Below, piece by piece: positions 18,921-29,371 of a stretch of DNA of 64,000 nucleotides (positions are counted from its first letter, which is position 1; every line of letters begins with the position of its first letter). The DNA is taken from assembly GCA_947494195.1 (NCBI GenBank), contig CANLUC010000007.1, positions 1-64,000 of the forward strand, given 5' to 3'. The DNA comes from an uncultured Nesterenkonia sp. (GTDB taxonomy: Bacteria; Actinomycetota; Actinomycetes; Actinomycetales; Micrococcaceae). The notes under the pieces were generated by a model. The model saw nothing but the letters and a program-made list of their open reading frames with translations, was not told where the DNA came from and did no database searches. The position numbers and the translations under genes were made by a program.

Positions 18921-21137
18921 ATGAAGCCCATGGCGTCACGTAAATCTCCCCTCTTCGACACGGCCACCACCGTCGGGAAAATCATGTCCTTCCTCGGCGT
19001 GAGTGCCCTGTGTGGTCTGCTGGCGGCGGGTCTGATCTTCCCGCTGGCAGCCTCCGGAGGGGCCGCAGCCGCCACCGGCACAGACCTGCTCGCAGACATC
19101 CCTGCGGAGCTGGATGAGGAGCCGCTGAGCGTGCCTTCTCACATCTACGCCTCTGATGGCACCACGCAGATCGCGACGTTCTACGCGGAGAACCGTCAGC
19201 CCGTCACGATGGATGAGATCTCACCGAACATGGTGGACGCGATCCTCGCGATCGAGGATGAGCGCTTCTACGAGCACGGCGGTGTCGATCCCCGCGGTGT
19301 CACCCGCGCACTGGTGAACAACCTCACCTCGGATTCCCAGCAGGGTGCCTCGACCATCACCCAGCAGTACGTGAACAACATGCTCATCAACGCCGTGGTG
19401 CTCACCGGCGAGGGGCGTCTGACCATCTCGGGCACCGGTGAGAAGACCTACGCCGACAAGCTGCGTGAGATGAAGCTCGCAGTCGCCGTCGAACAGGAGA
19501 TGACCAAGGAAGAGATCCTTGAGGGCTACCTGAACATCGTGCTGCTCGGCGGGCGCAACTACGGCGTCGAGGCCGCGGCGCAGTTCTACTGGGGTATCCC
19601 CGCCTCGGAGCTGAGCATCGCCCAGTCGGCGGTGCTCGCCGGCATGGTGCAGTCCCCGAACGGCTACAACCCTTCAGTCAACCCCGAGGCCTCCAAGGAC
19701 CGGCGTGATGTGGTCCTCGGCGCGATGCTGGACCAGGGCGCGATCTCCCAGCAGGAGTATGACGAGGCCATCGCCGAAGACCTCGGCGTGGAAGAGGTTA
19801 ACCCCGAAGAGACGGGCTGCATCTCAGCCAGCATGGGACCGTACTTCTGCGACTATGTGCGCCGCGAGATCCTTGCCAGCGACACCTTCGGCCCCGATGA
19901 AGAGTCCCGGGAGCAGCTGTTGAACCGCGGCGGACTGAGCATCACCACCACGTTGGACCCCGATGCCCAGCAGGCAGCAGAGGATGAGCTGGAAGCCACC
20001 GTTCCCCGGGACGATGAGTCCGGGGCGGGCGCGGCCATCACCTCGGTGGAGCCCGGAACCGGCAATATTCTTGCCATGGCTCAGAACCGGGAATATGGGC
20101 CCGGCAGCGAAGATTCGGTGGGGGAGACCACGCTGAACTACAACGTGGATCTCGATGATGGCGGGACCTACGGCTTCCAGGCAGGCTCCTCGCTGAAGCC
20201 CTTCGTCGTCGCGGCCTACCTGGAAGAGGGTGGCTCTACCGATGATGTGGTGGATGCATCTCGCTCCGAGTGGGCGAACACCGCGCGTTGGGAGGCGAGC
20301 TGCTTGGAACGGGGGTACACGACCTCGGACGACCAGTACGACGTGGGCAACGTCGAAGAAGACACGAATCGCAAGATGACCATTGACTATGGCGTGTACT
20401 TCTCAGTCAACACGGCCACTCTTGCCACGGCATCTGAGATGGATCTCTGTGCCATCACCGATGTGACGGACCGGTTGGGTGTACACACGGCAGATGACGG
20501 CGAAGGCATCAGCCCGGCTAACCCCTCATTCGTGCTGGGATCCGATGGTGTAGCCCCGCTGACCCAGGCGGCCGCCTACGCGACCTTTGCCGACGACGGC
20601 AACTTCTGTGAGCCCCGGGCGCTGCTCGAAGTCACGGACACCCACGGCAACGAATACGACGTGCCAGGGGAGAACTGCGAACAAGTCTTGGACGAGGATG
20701 TCGTGGCCCAGGTCAACGACACCATTATCAACATCGCCGAGGGCACCATCGCCGCCGGCAATCCTCCGTTCCCGATGGCGGGGAAGACCGGTACCAACAA
20801 CTTCTATTCCTCGACCTGGTTCGTCGGGTTCTCCTCCGGGGTGTCCACGGCCAGCTGGATCGGCAATACCGAGGAGATCGAAGAGGGGTACGACGACAAC
20901 GACGTGGCGATCAATGGTCAGACCTACGACGAGTTCTTCGGCTCATCCCTCGCCGCACCCATGTGGCTGGACTACATGGAGCAGGTTGGCGACGATTACG
21001 ACACCTCCGACTTCCGCGAGGCCGAGGACTCTCCGTTCGATGACCGGCGCGACCGCAGCCGCTACCGCGACGGCGGAGAGCTGCCCGACGACGACGAGGC
21101 CATCAACTCGGACGACAATGATGGAGACGACGACTGA
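18921..21137 (+). CDS. bifunctional penicillin-binding protein (transglycosylase/transpeptidase)
   Basis: EDERFYEHGG, SSLKPF, SVNTA, KTGTNN motifs; acidic C-terminal tail. Confidence 0.95.
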   Translation: MKPMASRKSPLFDTATTVGKIMSFLGVSALCGLLAAGLIFPLAASGGAAAATGTDLLADIPAELDEEPLSVPSHIYASDGTTQIATFYAENRQPVTMDEISPNMVDAILAIEDERFYEHGGVDPRGVTRALVNNLTSDSQQGASTITQQYVNNMLINAVVLTGEGRLTISGTGEKTYADKLREMKLAVAVEQEMTKEEILEGYLNIVLLGGRNYGVEAAAQFYWGIPASELSIAQSAVLAGMVQSPNGYNPSVNPEASKDRRDVVLGAMLDQGAISQQEYDEAIAEDLGVEEVNPEETGCISASMGPYFCDYVRREILASDTFGPDEESREQLLNRGGLSITTTLDPDAQQAAEDELEATVPRDDESGAGAAITSVEPGTGNILAMAQNREYGPGSEDSVGETTLNYNVDLDDGGTYGFQAGSSLKPFVVAAYLEEGGSTDDVVDASRSEWANTARWEASCLERGYTTSDDQYDVGNVEEDTNRKMTIDYGVYFSVNTATLATASEMDLCAITDVTDRLGVHTADDGEGISPANPSFVLGSDGVAPLTQAAAYATFADDGNFCEPRALLEVTDTHGNEYDVPGENCEQVLDEDVVAQVNDTIINIAEGTIAAGNPPFPMAGKTGTNNFYSSTWFVGFSSGVSTASWIGNTEEIEEGYDDNDVAINGQTYDEFFGSSLAAPMWLDYMEQVGDDYDTSDFREAEDSPFDDRRDRSRYRDGGELPDDDEAINSDDNDGDDD

Positions 21138-21157
21138 GCGTCAACGCGCAGCTGAAG

Positions 21158-22054
21158 GTGGTGGGGCTTGGGGTCAACGACTTCACGCTCTGCCACTTTT
21201 CTCTGCCCCTGCGCAGCGGTGCCGGACTGCGCATTCTGCACATCTCTGACATTCACTACATCCCAGGTCAGCGCAAGAAATTTGACTGGTTGCAGTCCCT
21301 GGCCGCGCTGAAGCCCGATCTCGTGGTCAACACCGGGGACAACCTCTCGCACCCGAAGGCCGTCGATGAGGTCCTCGATGCCCTCAGGCCGCTGCTGCAG
21401 TTCCCTGGAGTGTTCGTCCCGGGGTCCAACGACTACTACGCTCCGAAGTGGAAGAACCCGCTGCGCTACCTCAGCGGCCCTTCGACGCTGGGCGAGGAGC
21501 CCGAGGAGCTGGACTGGCGGCGGCTCTTCGCCGCCTTCGAGGGGGCGGGCTGGCGAAATCTCAGCAACCACACCGCGCAGCTCACCGCCGGAGCGCATGC
21601 TCTGGACTTCAGCGGCGTGGATGATCCGCACATCGGTCGCGATGAGTTCCAGGGCTGGCCGGGGGACGCTCCTGGAACACGGCCCGGGAGTCCCGGGTCC
21701 GATGCACCGCTGCGCATCGGGGTTGCCCACGCGCCGGTGCGATCGGTGCTGGACACCTTCGCGCAGACCGGAGCCGACCTCGTCCTTGCCGGCCATACCC
21801 ACGGTGGCCAGATCTGCCTGCCTGGAGGGCGCGCGCTGGTCACCAACTGTGATCTGCCCCGGTCGCAGGCAAAGGGGCTCAGCAGCATCAGTCTGCCCGC
21901 CTCGGCAGAACCGCAGAGTGCAGGTCACGGCCAGGCCGGTCGACGGGTGCCGCTGCATGTCTCCGCGGGAATCGGCACCAGCGCCACCGCGCCGGTGCGG
22001 CTCTTCTGCCCACCCGAGGCCACACTGTTGGAAGTTCACCGCGACACAGAGTAG
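21158..22054 (+). CDS. metallophosphoesterase
   Basis: SDIHYI, NTGDN, GSNDYY, GHTHGGQ motifs. Confidence 0.9.
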   Translation: MVGLGVNDFTLCHFSLPLRSGAGLRILHISDIHYIPGQRKKFDWLQSLAALKPDLVVNTGDNLSHPKAVDEVLDALRPLLQFPGVFVPGSNDYYAPKWKNPLRYLSGPSTLGEEPEELDWRRLFAAFEGAGWRNLSNHTAQLTAGAHALDFSGVDDPHIGRDEFQGWPGDAPGTRPGSPGSDAPLRIGVAHAPVRSVLDTFAQTGADLVLAGHTHGGQICLPGGRALVTNCDLPRSQAKGLSSISLPASAEPQSAGHGQAGRRVPLHVSAGIGTSATAPVRLFCPPEATLLEVHRDTE

Positions 22055-22066
22055 GTTAGTTGCCTG

Positions 22067-23950
22067 ATGCAACGAGAATCTGGTGCCCAGGGCACTGAGG
22101 CTTCCGGGCGCCGTCGTACCCTGTGGCAGGCCCTGGCGCGGCTGGGCCCCTATCTCGGGGGACTGAAGCTCCGCTGGACCCTGGGTCTGCTCGCAGCCAT
22201 CGCGGCCGGCGTCGTCGCCCTGAGCATTCCGCAGGTTCTGCAGACTCTGGTCAACTCCCTGCTCGACGACGGCGCCCAGGTCAGCGCCGTGTGGAGCGCC
22301 AGTGGCGTGATCCTGGCCCTCGGGGTGCTGGAGGCCGTCCTGGTGTACCTGCGCCGCTTCTTCGTCATTCCGCCGGCCTCCGACGCCGAGACGTCCATGC
22401 GCACCCGGCTCTTCGACAAGCTTCAGGACCTCTCTGCCTCCTTCCACTCCGCCTGGGGCGCCGGTCAGCTGCAGTCGCGCGCCATCGCGGACCTGAACCT
22501 GCTGCGCCGCTGGTTCGCCTTCGGCTCGCTGATGCTGATCACCTCGGTGGTGAGCCTGATCGTGGGCTTCACCCTGATGGCCACACTCTCTCCGCTGCTG
22601 GCAGTGGTCTTCCTCGGTGCTGCACTGCCGATCATGGTCATCGGCCCGAAGTTCCGGCAGAAGTTCGTCCACTTCTCCCGCGCCTCACAGGACCAGGCCG
22701 GCGACGTCGCAACCAAGGTGGAGGAGTCGGTGCACGGCATCCGGGTGCTCAAGGCCTTCGGTCGCGGCGACTATGCCCTGGAAGGCTTCACCCAGGAGGC
22801 CGATGAGCTGCGCGACCTCGAGGTCTCCAAGGCGCGGACGTTGGCCAAGTTCCTCATGGCCATGGTCATCCTCCCCGAGGGCATTCTGGGACTGTGCCTG
22901 CTGATCGGCCTCTGGCAGGTCGCGAACGAGGAGAGCACCGGAGTCAGCGTGGGAGCGCTGGCGGCGTTCTTCGCCACCGCCGCCGTGCTCAAGGGTCCCA
23001 TCGAGGGTGTCGGCATGATGCTCGGGATGACCTTCACCGCCAAGACGGCGATCGACCGGCACGCCGATGTCATGGACACCGACACCGAGATCACCTCGCC
23101 GGCCACCGCGAAGACCGCCGAGGAGCACGGCGTGCTCGAACTGGCGGACGTGCACTTCCGCTATTCCGATGCCAAGGACGGCGAGCGGGACCTGATCGAC
23201 GGGGTCAGCCTGCGCGTCGAGCCGGGGGAGACCATGGCGCTGGTCTCGGCCACCGGCGGAGGGACCTCCACCCTGCTGAACCTGATTCCGCGGCTCTACG
23301 AGGTCACCGGGGGAGCGATTCTGATCGACGGCGTGGACGTCCGGGACTTCGCGCTGGCGGATCTGCGCTCCCGCATCGGCATCGCCTTCGAAGACCCGAT
23401 CCTGTTCTCCACCTCGGTGAAGTCAAATGTGCTGCTCGGCACCTCCCACCTGCGTGACGCCGATGACCCGCAGAACCCTTCCCGGGCGGCTGCCCCAGCG
23501 GAGGAGGACCTCGAGCAGGCGATGTACGGGGCGCTGAGGATCGCCGACGCCGAGTTCGTCGAAGGCCTGCCCCAGGGTGTGGACACTCCCGTCGGGGAGG
23601 AGGGGCTGAGCCTCTCCGGTGGTCAGCGTCAGCGTCTCGCGCTCGCCCGCGCCATCGCCGCCTCACCGTCGGTGCTGCTGCTCGATGATCCCCTCTCCGC
23701 GCTGGATGTGCGCACCGAGGAGGCGGTGACCCTGCGCCTGCGCGAGGCGCTGCAGGGAACGACCACGCTCATCGTGGCCCACCGCCCCTCCACCGTGGCG
23801 CTGGCGGACCGCGTGGCGCTGCTCGAACATGGACGCGTCACCGAGGTCGGCACGCATTCCGAGCTGCTGGAGCGCAGCCCGGAGTACCGCGAGGTCATGA
23901 GCGCCAGCGTGCGCCCGGTCAGCGCGGAGGAGGTGCTCAGCTATGAGTGA
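22067..23950 (+). CDS. ABC exporter half (TMD-NBD) with degenerate Walker A
   Basis: LSLSGGQRQR signature; P-loop reads VSATGGGTSTL; Walker B LLLDDPLSALD. Confidence 0.92.
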   Translation: MQRESGAQGTEASGRRRTLWQALARLGPYLGGLKLRWTLGLLAAIAAGVVALSIPQVLQTLVNSLLDDGAQVSAVWSASGVILALGVLEAVLVYLRRFFVIPPASDAETSMRTRLFDKLQDLSASFHSAWGAGQLQSRAIADLNLLRRWFAFGSLMLITSVVSLIVGFTLMATLSPLLAVVFLGAALPIMVIGPKFRQKFVHFSRASQDQAGDVATKVEESVHGIRVLKAFGRGDYALEGFTQEADELRDLEVSKARTLAKFLMAMVILPEGILGLCLLIGLWQVANEESTGVSVGALAAFFATAAVLKGPIEGVGMMLGMTFTAKTAIDRHADVMDTDTEITSPATAKTAEEHGVLELADVHFRYSDAKDGERDLIDGVSLRVEPGETMALVSATGGGTSTLLNLIPRLYEVTGGAILIDGVDVRDFALADLRSRIGIAFEDPILFSTSVKSNVLLGTSHLRDADDPQNPSRAAAPAEEDLEQAMYGALRIADAEFVEGLPQGVDTPVGEEGLSLSGGQRQRLALARAIAASPSVLLLDDPLSALDVRTEEAVTLRLREALQGTTTLIVAHRPSTVALADRVALLEHGRVTEVGTHSELLERSPEYREVMSASVRPVSAEEVLSYE

Positions 23951-25811
23951 GACTTACGCAGGAGACGCTTCAGGGCGCCGCGAGACGGGCGACCGCTTCG
24001 CCCACCTGCGCGGTACGGCCGGCGAGGAACAGATCGAGCTGGACCGCGAGGAGCGCGGCTTCATCCGTCGTCGCTCCTGGCGGCTGCTGGTGCAGCTCTC
24101 GGTCGGGGTGCGGCGCAAGCTGCTGCTCACCGCGATCTTCGTCGTGATCGCGCAGGCCGCACAGGCGTCGATCCCGCTGATCGTGGCATGGGCCATCGAC
24201 TGGGGCCTGCCGCGCATGACCGAGGGGCGCAGCTCCGGCATGTGGCTGCCGGGCAGCGCCTATATCGCCTGCGCGGTGACCGCCGGCATTCTGATCTTCC
24301 ACTACACCAGGATGACCGCCGAAGCCTCCCAGGAGATGCTCTTCACCCTGCGCGGGGAGGTCTTCCGCAAGACCCAGGCGCTGAGCCTGGACTTCCACGA
24401 GGACTACACCTCCGGAAAGGTCATCTCTCGGCAGACCTCGGACCTGGAGTCGCTGCGCGAGCTGCTCGACGGAGGCGTGAACTCACTGGTCCAGGGCGTG
24501 ATGTTCATGTTCTTCACCGGTGTGACGATCTGGATCATGGACTGGCACTCCGGGCTGGTGCTCTTCGCTGCGCTCATCCCGATCGCCGTGATGGCGCGCT
24601 GGTATCAGCAGAACTCGGAGGTCGCGTACCGCCGGACCAGGGTCTCCTCGGCGAAGATGATCGTGCACTTCGTGGAGTCCATGACCGGGATCCGCGCCGT
24701 GCAGGCGTTCCGCCGCGAGGATTCCCGCTCACGCCAGTACCGCCGACTTGCGGCGATCTATCGCGATGACATGATCCGCTCGATCTCGCTGTTCGGAGTG
24801 CTTCAGCCCTCGCTGATGCTCATCGGCAACCTCACCGTCACCGCCGTGCTGCTCTGGGGCGGATACCGCGTGCTCGAGGGGGACCTGAGCATCGGTGTCC
24901 TGGTCGCCCTGGTGCTCGCCACCAAGCGCGTGTTCCAGCCCCTGGACATGATCGCGATGTTCTACAACTCGCTGCAATCCGCCACCGCCGCGTTGGAGAA
25001 GGTCTCAGGGCTCCTTGAGGAGAGCCCCTCGGTCACCGAGGCCAGCAGCCCGGTGCACCTGAAGGACGCCGCCGGTGACCTTGTGTTCGACCGGGCCTCC
25101 TTCCGCTACTCCGACGCCGGCCCCGTGGTGCTCCACGAGCTGGACCTGCATATCCCGGCCGGTCAGACCGTGGCCGTGGTGGGCAGGACCGGGGCTGGGA
25201 AATCCACGCTCGCGAAGCTGCTCGCGCGCTTCTATGACGTGAGCACCGGTGCGGTGAGGCTCGACGGCGTCGACCTGCGTGAGCTCGCTGTGGCGGATCA
25301 TCACCGTCATGTGGCCATGGTGACCCAGGAGGCGTTCCTCTTCTCCGGCACGATCCGCAGCAACATCGCACTGGGCCGCCCGGACGCCGCCGAGACGGAG
25401 ATCATCGCGGCGGCGAAGGCAGTGGGCTGCCACGAGCTGATCATGGAGCTGCCGGAGGGCTACGCCACCGATGTGGCCAAGCGCGGCGGCCGGCTCTCGG
25501 CGGGGCAGCGGCAGCTGATCTCCTTCGCGCGGGCCTTCCTCGCAGATCCAGCGGTGCTGATCCTGGATGAGGCCACCTCTTCGCTGGACCTCCCGAGCGA
25601 GGCGCTGGTCCAGCAGGGCCTCGAGCGGCTGCTGGGCAACCGCACCGCGCTGATCATCGCCCACCGGCTCTCCACAGTGGCCATCGCTGACCGCGTCCTG
25701 GTCATCGACGACGGCCGCGTGGTGGAGGACGGAGCTCCGGCGGAGCTGGCCGAGGCCGGCGGGTACTACGCCAAGCTGCATGCAGCATGGCAGACCTCGA
25801 TGGGAGCCTGA
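23943..25811 (+). CDS. ABC exporter half (TMD-NBD) with canonical Walker A/B
   Basis: VGRTGAGKSTL, LSAGQRQL, LILDEATSSLD; overlaps previous gene. Confidence 0.93.
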   Translation: MSETYAGDASGRRETGDRFAHLRGTAGEEQIELDREERGFIRRRSWRLLVQLSVGVRRKLLLTAIFVVIAQAAQASIPLIVAWAIDWGLPRMTEGRSSGMWLPGSAYIACAVTAGILIFHYTRMTAEASQEMLFTLRGEVFRKTQALSLDFHEDYTSGKVISRQTSDLESLRELLDGGVNSLVQGVMFMFFTGVTIWIMDWHSGLVLFAALIPIAVMARWYQQNSEVAYRRTRVSSAKMIVHFVESMTGIRAVQAFRREDSRSRQYRRLAAIYRDDMIRSISLFGVLQPSLMLIGNLTVTAVLLWGGYRVLEGDLSIGVLVALVLATKRVFQPLDMIAMFYNSLQSATAALEKVSGLLEESPSVTEASSPVHLKDAAGDLVFDRASFRYSDAGPVVLHELDLHIPAGQTVAVVGRTGAGKSTLAKLLARFYDVSTGAVRLDGVDLRELAVADHHRHVAMVTQEAFLFSGTIRSNIALGRPDAAETEIIAAAKAVGCHELIMELPEGYATDVAKRGGRLSAGQRQLISFARAFLADPAVLILDEATSSLDLPSEALVQQGLERLLGNRTALIIAHRLSTVAIADRVLVIDDGRVVEDGAPAELAEAGGYYAKLHAAWQTSMGA

Positions 25812-25855
25812 GCACGAGCCTGAGCGGCCCCGGGCGACACCGGCGGCTGGTCGGC

Positions 25856-26314
25856 TCAGTCCTCGCGCAGCAGCGAGGCCAGATGGTCCACGGCGTAGCG
25901 GTACCCATTGAGACCTGCCCCGGCGATCACCGCGACGGCGGCGGGGGAGATGAAGGAGTGGCGGCGAAACTCTTCCCGGGCGTGGACATTGGAGATGTGC
26001 ACCTCGACCACGGGCAGCGCCACCGCGCGCAGAGCGTCGGCGATGGCCACTGAGGTGTGGGTATAGGCCGCAGGGTTGATGATGATGCCGTCGGCGCTGT
26101 CCTTCGCGGCCTGGATCGCATCGATGATCGAGCCCTCGTGGTTGGACTGGACCAGCTCGACCTCGTATCCGGCCTCGCTGGCCGCCCCGCGGCAGAGATC
26201 CTCGATATCGCCGAGCGTCGAGGAGCCGTAGATTCCGGGCTCGCGGGTCCCCAGCATGTTCAGGTTGGGTCCGTTGACGATCAGCAGGCGTCCGGTCTTG
26301 TTCGACATGCTCAC
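25856..26314 (-). CDS. aroQ: type II 3-dehydroquinate dehydratase
   Basis: [18 protein letters not shown] and [15 protein letters not shown] motifs. Confidence 0.93.
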   Translation of the reverse strand: MSMSNKTGRLLIVNGPNLNMLGTREPGIYGSSTLGDIEDLCRGAASEAGYEVELVQSNHEGSIIDAIQAAKDSADGIIINPAAYTHTSVAIADALRAVALPVVEVHISNVHAREEFRRHSFISPAAVAVIAGAGLNGYRYAVDHLASLLRED

Positions 26315-26348
26315 ACACTACCGGGCTCCTCAACCTCCCCCACACACG

Positions 26349-26418
26349 TTGAGGGGCGGATTCTCCGGGTATTTCACCCCTCTCAGGGGGCAAACTGGCC
26401 GTAAAATCCGCCCCTCAA
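26349..26418. repeat. intergenic inverted repeat between acs and aroQ
   Basis: TTGAGGGGCGGATT (26349-26362) and AATCCGCCCCTCAA (26405-26418), 14-bp perfect arms with inner CCCC/GGGG hairpin. Confidence 0.85.
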
Positions 26419-26461
26419 TGATCGGGTGGGTGTGGGGTGGGGTGGTCGGGGTGCCGCCGGG

Positions 26462-28471
26462 TCAGGCGCCGTGCTTGGCGCGCATGTCCTCGGCGATCTG
26501 CTGCATCACCGACGGGTCCGCCAGCGTGGAGGCGTCTCCCGCCTCGCGCCCTTCGGCGACGTCCTTGAGCAGACGGCGCATGATCTTCCCGGAGCGGGTC
26601 TTCGGCAGCTCGGGGACCACCAGCACATTGCGCGGCTTGGCGATCGCGCCGATCTCCTTGCCCACATGGGCACGCAGCGCCTGCTCCACCTCTTCCTTGT
26701 CTCCTCCCTCGGCCTCGTTGCGCAGGATCACGAAGGCCACGACAGCCTCGCCGGTGGTGGCGTCGTTTGCGCCGACCACGGCGGCCTCGGCCACCTTCTC
26801 GTGGGAGACCAGCGCCGACTCGATCTCCGTGGTGGAGAGGCGGTGCCCGGAGACGTTCATGACGTCATCCACGCGTCCCATGAGCCAGACATCGCCGTCC
26901 TCGTCGGTGCGTGCACCGTCGCCGGCGAAGTAGACATCGCCGAAGCGTGACCAGTAGGTCTCCTGGTAGCGCTCCGGGTTCTTCCAGATGCCGCGCAGCA
27001 TGGCGGGCCACGGTTCCTTGATGACGAGAAGCCCGGCTTCGCCCTTGTCAAGCGGCTTGCCCATCTCGTCGACGATGCCGATGGAGATGCCGGGCACCGC
27101 GGCCTGCGCCGAGCCTGGCTTCGTGGCGGTGACGCCGGGAAGCGGCGAGATCATATGCGCGCCGGTCTCGGTCTGCCACCAGGTGTCCACGATCGGCGCC
27201 GGGTCCTCCTTGGGCGCCTTGCCGACGCCGTTGTTTGCACCGATGACCTCGCGGAACCACAGCCAGGCCTCGGGGTTGATCGCCTCGCCCACTGTGCCGA
27301 GCACGCGCAGGCTGGAGAGGTCGTACTGGTCGGGGATCTCGCGGCCCCATTTCATGCAGGTGCGGATCAGCGTCGGCGCGGTGTAGAACTGCGTGACCCC
27401 GTACTTCTGCACGATCTCCCAGAGCCGACCCTTGTGCGGGGTGTCCGGGGTTCCCTCATAGATGACCTGGGTGGTCCCGTTGACCATGGGCCCATAGACG
27501 ATATACGAGTGCCCGGTGACCCAGCCGACGTCGGCGGTGCACCAGTAGACGTCGGTCTCCGGCTTCAGGTCGAAGGTGTCGCGGTGGGTCACTGCCGTCT
27601 GCGTCAGGTATCCGCCGGTGGTGTGCAGGATGCCCTTGGGCTTCCCGGTGGTGCCGGAGGTGTAGAGGATGAACAGCGGGTGCTCGGAGTCGTGGGCCAC
27701 ATAGGCGTGCTCGGTGGACTGCTCCGGCACGAGGTCATGCCACCAGACGTCGAGGTCCTTGTTGAAGGCCACCTCTTCGCCGTTGCGCTTCACCACGACC
27801 ACGTGCTCCACGGTGTGCCCGGGCTCGGCGAGTGCGTCGTCGACGGCTGGCTTCAGCGTGGACGGCTTGCCGCGGCGGTAGGAGCCGTCGGCGGTGACCA
27901 CGAGCTTGGCCTCAGCGTCATCGATGCGCGAGCGCAGCGCGTCGGAGGAGAATCCGCCGAAGACCACCGAGTGGATCGCGCCGATGCGGGCACAGGCCAG
28001 CATGGTCACGACCGTCTCCGGGATCATGGGCATGTAGATGGCCACCCGGTCGCCCTTGGTGAGGCCGAGGGACTCGAAGGCGTTGGAGGCGCGCGCGACG
28101 TCGTCGGCGAGCTCCTGATAGGTGATGCTGCGGGAGTCGCCGGGCTCGCCCTCGAAGTGCAGGGCCACTCGGCTGCCGTGGCCGGCTTCGACGTGGCGGT
28201 CCACTGCGTTGTAGGCCGCGTTCACCTCGCCGCCCACGAACCATCTGGCCACCGGAGCCTCGGACCAGTCGAGCACCTCGGTGAAGTCTTTGTCCCAGCT
28301 CAGCACGGAGCGAGCCTGGTCGGCCCAGTACCCGAGGCGGTCCTCGGCGGCCCTGTCGTAGCGTTCGGAAGTGGCGACGGCATCCTTGGCGAAGGCCTCG
28401 CTCGGAGGGAAGATCTGACCCGATTTCTGCATCGTATCCAGCTTGTTCTCTGGCTCGGATTGGGGCGTCAT
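26462..28471 (-). CDS. acs: acetate-CoA ligase
   Basis: [20 protein letters not shown] and [11 protein letters not shown] motifs. Confidence 0.96.
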   Translation of the reverse strand: MTPQSEPENKLDTMQKSGQIFPPSEAFAKDAVATSERYDRAAEDRLGYWADQARSVLSWDKDFTEVLDWSEAPVARWFVGGEVNAAYNAVDRHVEAGHGSRVALHFEGEPGDSRSITYQELADDVARASNAFESLGLTKGDRVAIYMPMIPETVVTMLACARIGAIHSVVFGGFSSDALRSRIDDAEAKLVVTADGSYRRGKPSTLKPAVDDALAEPGHTVEHVVVVKRNGEEVAFNKDLDVWWHDLVPEQSTEHAYVAHDSEHPLFILYTSGTTGKPKGILHTTGGYLTQTAVTHRDTFDLKPETDVYWCTADVGWVTGHSYIVYGPMVNGTTQVIYEGTPDTPHKGRLWEIVQKYGVTQFYTAPTLIRTCMKWGREIPDQYDLSSLRVLGTVGEAINPEAWLWFREVIGANNGVGKAPKEDPAPIVDTWWQTETGAHMISPLPGVTATKPGSAQAAVPGISIGIVDEMGKPLDKGEAGLLVIKEPWPAMLRGIWKNPERYQETYWSRFGDVYFAGDGARTDEDGDVWLMGRVDDVMNVSGHRLSTTEIESALVSHEKVAEAAVVGANDATTGEAVVAFVILRNEAEGGDKEEVEQALRAHVGKEIGAIAKPRNVLVVPELPKTRSGKIMRRLLKDVAEGREAGDASTLADPSVMQQIAEDMRAKHGA

Positions 28472-28493
28472 GCGGTTCCTCCTTAGATACTCC

Positions 28494-28509
28494 TGTGTTG
28501 CCGATCACA
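28494..28509. promoter_or_regulatory. candidate Crp/GlxR site upstream of acs
   Basis: TGTGTTGCCGATCACA, one mismatch to TGTGAN6TCACA. Confidence 0.5.
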
Positions 28510-28513
28510 ATAC

Positions 28514-29371
28514 ATGTTTTCACCCTTCAGGTCTGAGGTGCAGGTCACACCGCACAAGGCCTTCACGGGCCTCCGTAGAATGGTCCGGATGCCTGATCAG
28601 ACAGCGTTGGGGAAGAAGCGCCGCGTGCGACGGATCAACCGTGTGCTCGGGGAGGTCTACCCCTATGCGGTGGCGGAGCTGGACTTCGAGACTCCCTTCG
28701 AGCTGCTCGTCGCCACGGTGCTCTCAGCGCAGACCACCGATGTCCGGGTCAACTCGATCACTCCCGAGCTCTTCCACCGTTGGCCCGATGCCGAGGCCAT
28801 GGCCGCCGCGGATGAGGATGAGCTCGCCGAGGTCATCCGGCCCACCGGCTTCTACCGCGCCAAGACCCGCTCGCTGCTGGGACTGGCAGCGGCCCTGGTG
28901 CGCGATCACGAGGGCCAGGTGCCCAACTCGCTGAACGAGCTGGTCCAGCTGCCGGGGGTCGGCCGGAAGACGGCGTTCGTGGTGCTCGGCGACGCCTTCG
29001 GCCAGCCTGGGCTCACCGTGGACACCCACTTTGGACGACTGGCCCGACGCCTGGGCATGACGCAGGAGCAGGATCCGGTCAAGGTCGAGCAGGATGTGGC
29101 GGCGCTGTTCGAGCGCAGGGACTGGACTGCGCTGTCCCAGCGGCTGATCTTCCACGGCAGGCGCATCTGCCATGCGAAGAAGCCAGCCTGCGGGACCTGC
29201 CCGATCGCCGCACTGTGTCCTTCCTTCGGCATCGGTGAGGTCGACCCCGAAGCGGCGGCCGGTCTGCTGCGCTACGAGATGGCGCCCGGACGTGAAGAGC
29301 TGCTCGCCAAGATGCGTGCCGGACGCACCCGCCGAGAGCTGCGAGCAGAGGGGTATCCGCTCAGTGCGTGA
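28514..29371 (+). CDS. nth: endonuclease III
   Basis: LPGVGRKTAFVVLG, VDTHFGRL, CX6CX2CX5C cluster; true start may be nearer 28571. Confidence 0.93.
   Translation: MFSPFRSEVQVTPHKAFTGLRRMVRMPDQTALGKKRRVRRINRVLGEVYPYAVAELDFETPFELLVATVLSAQTTDVRVNSITPELFHRWPDAEAMAAADEDELAEVIRPTGFYRAKTRSLLGLAAALVRDHEGQVPNSLNELVQLPGVGRKTAFVVLGDAFGQPGLTVDTHFGRLARRLGMTQEQDPVKVEQDVAALFERRDWTALSQRLIFHGRRICHAKKPACGTCPIAALCPSFGIGEVDPEAAAGLLRYEMAPGREELLAKMRAGRTRRELRAEGYPLSA

Noticed and set aside
21062-22672. 536-aa minus ORF (also 52706..55510 minus, 934 aa; 12144..13853 minus, 569 aa)
   Set aside because: Low-complexity antisense translations over well-supported genes; no domain recognised.
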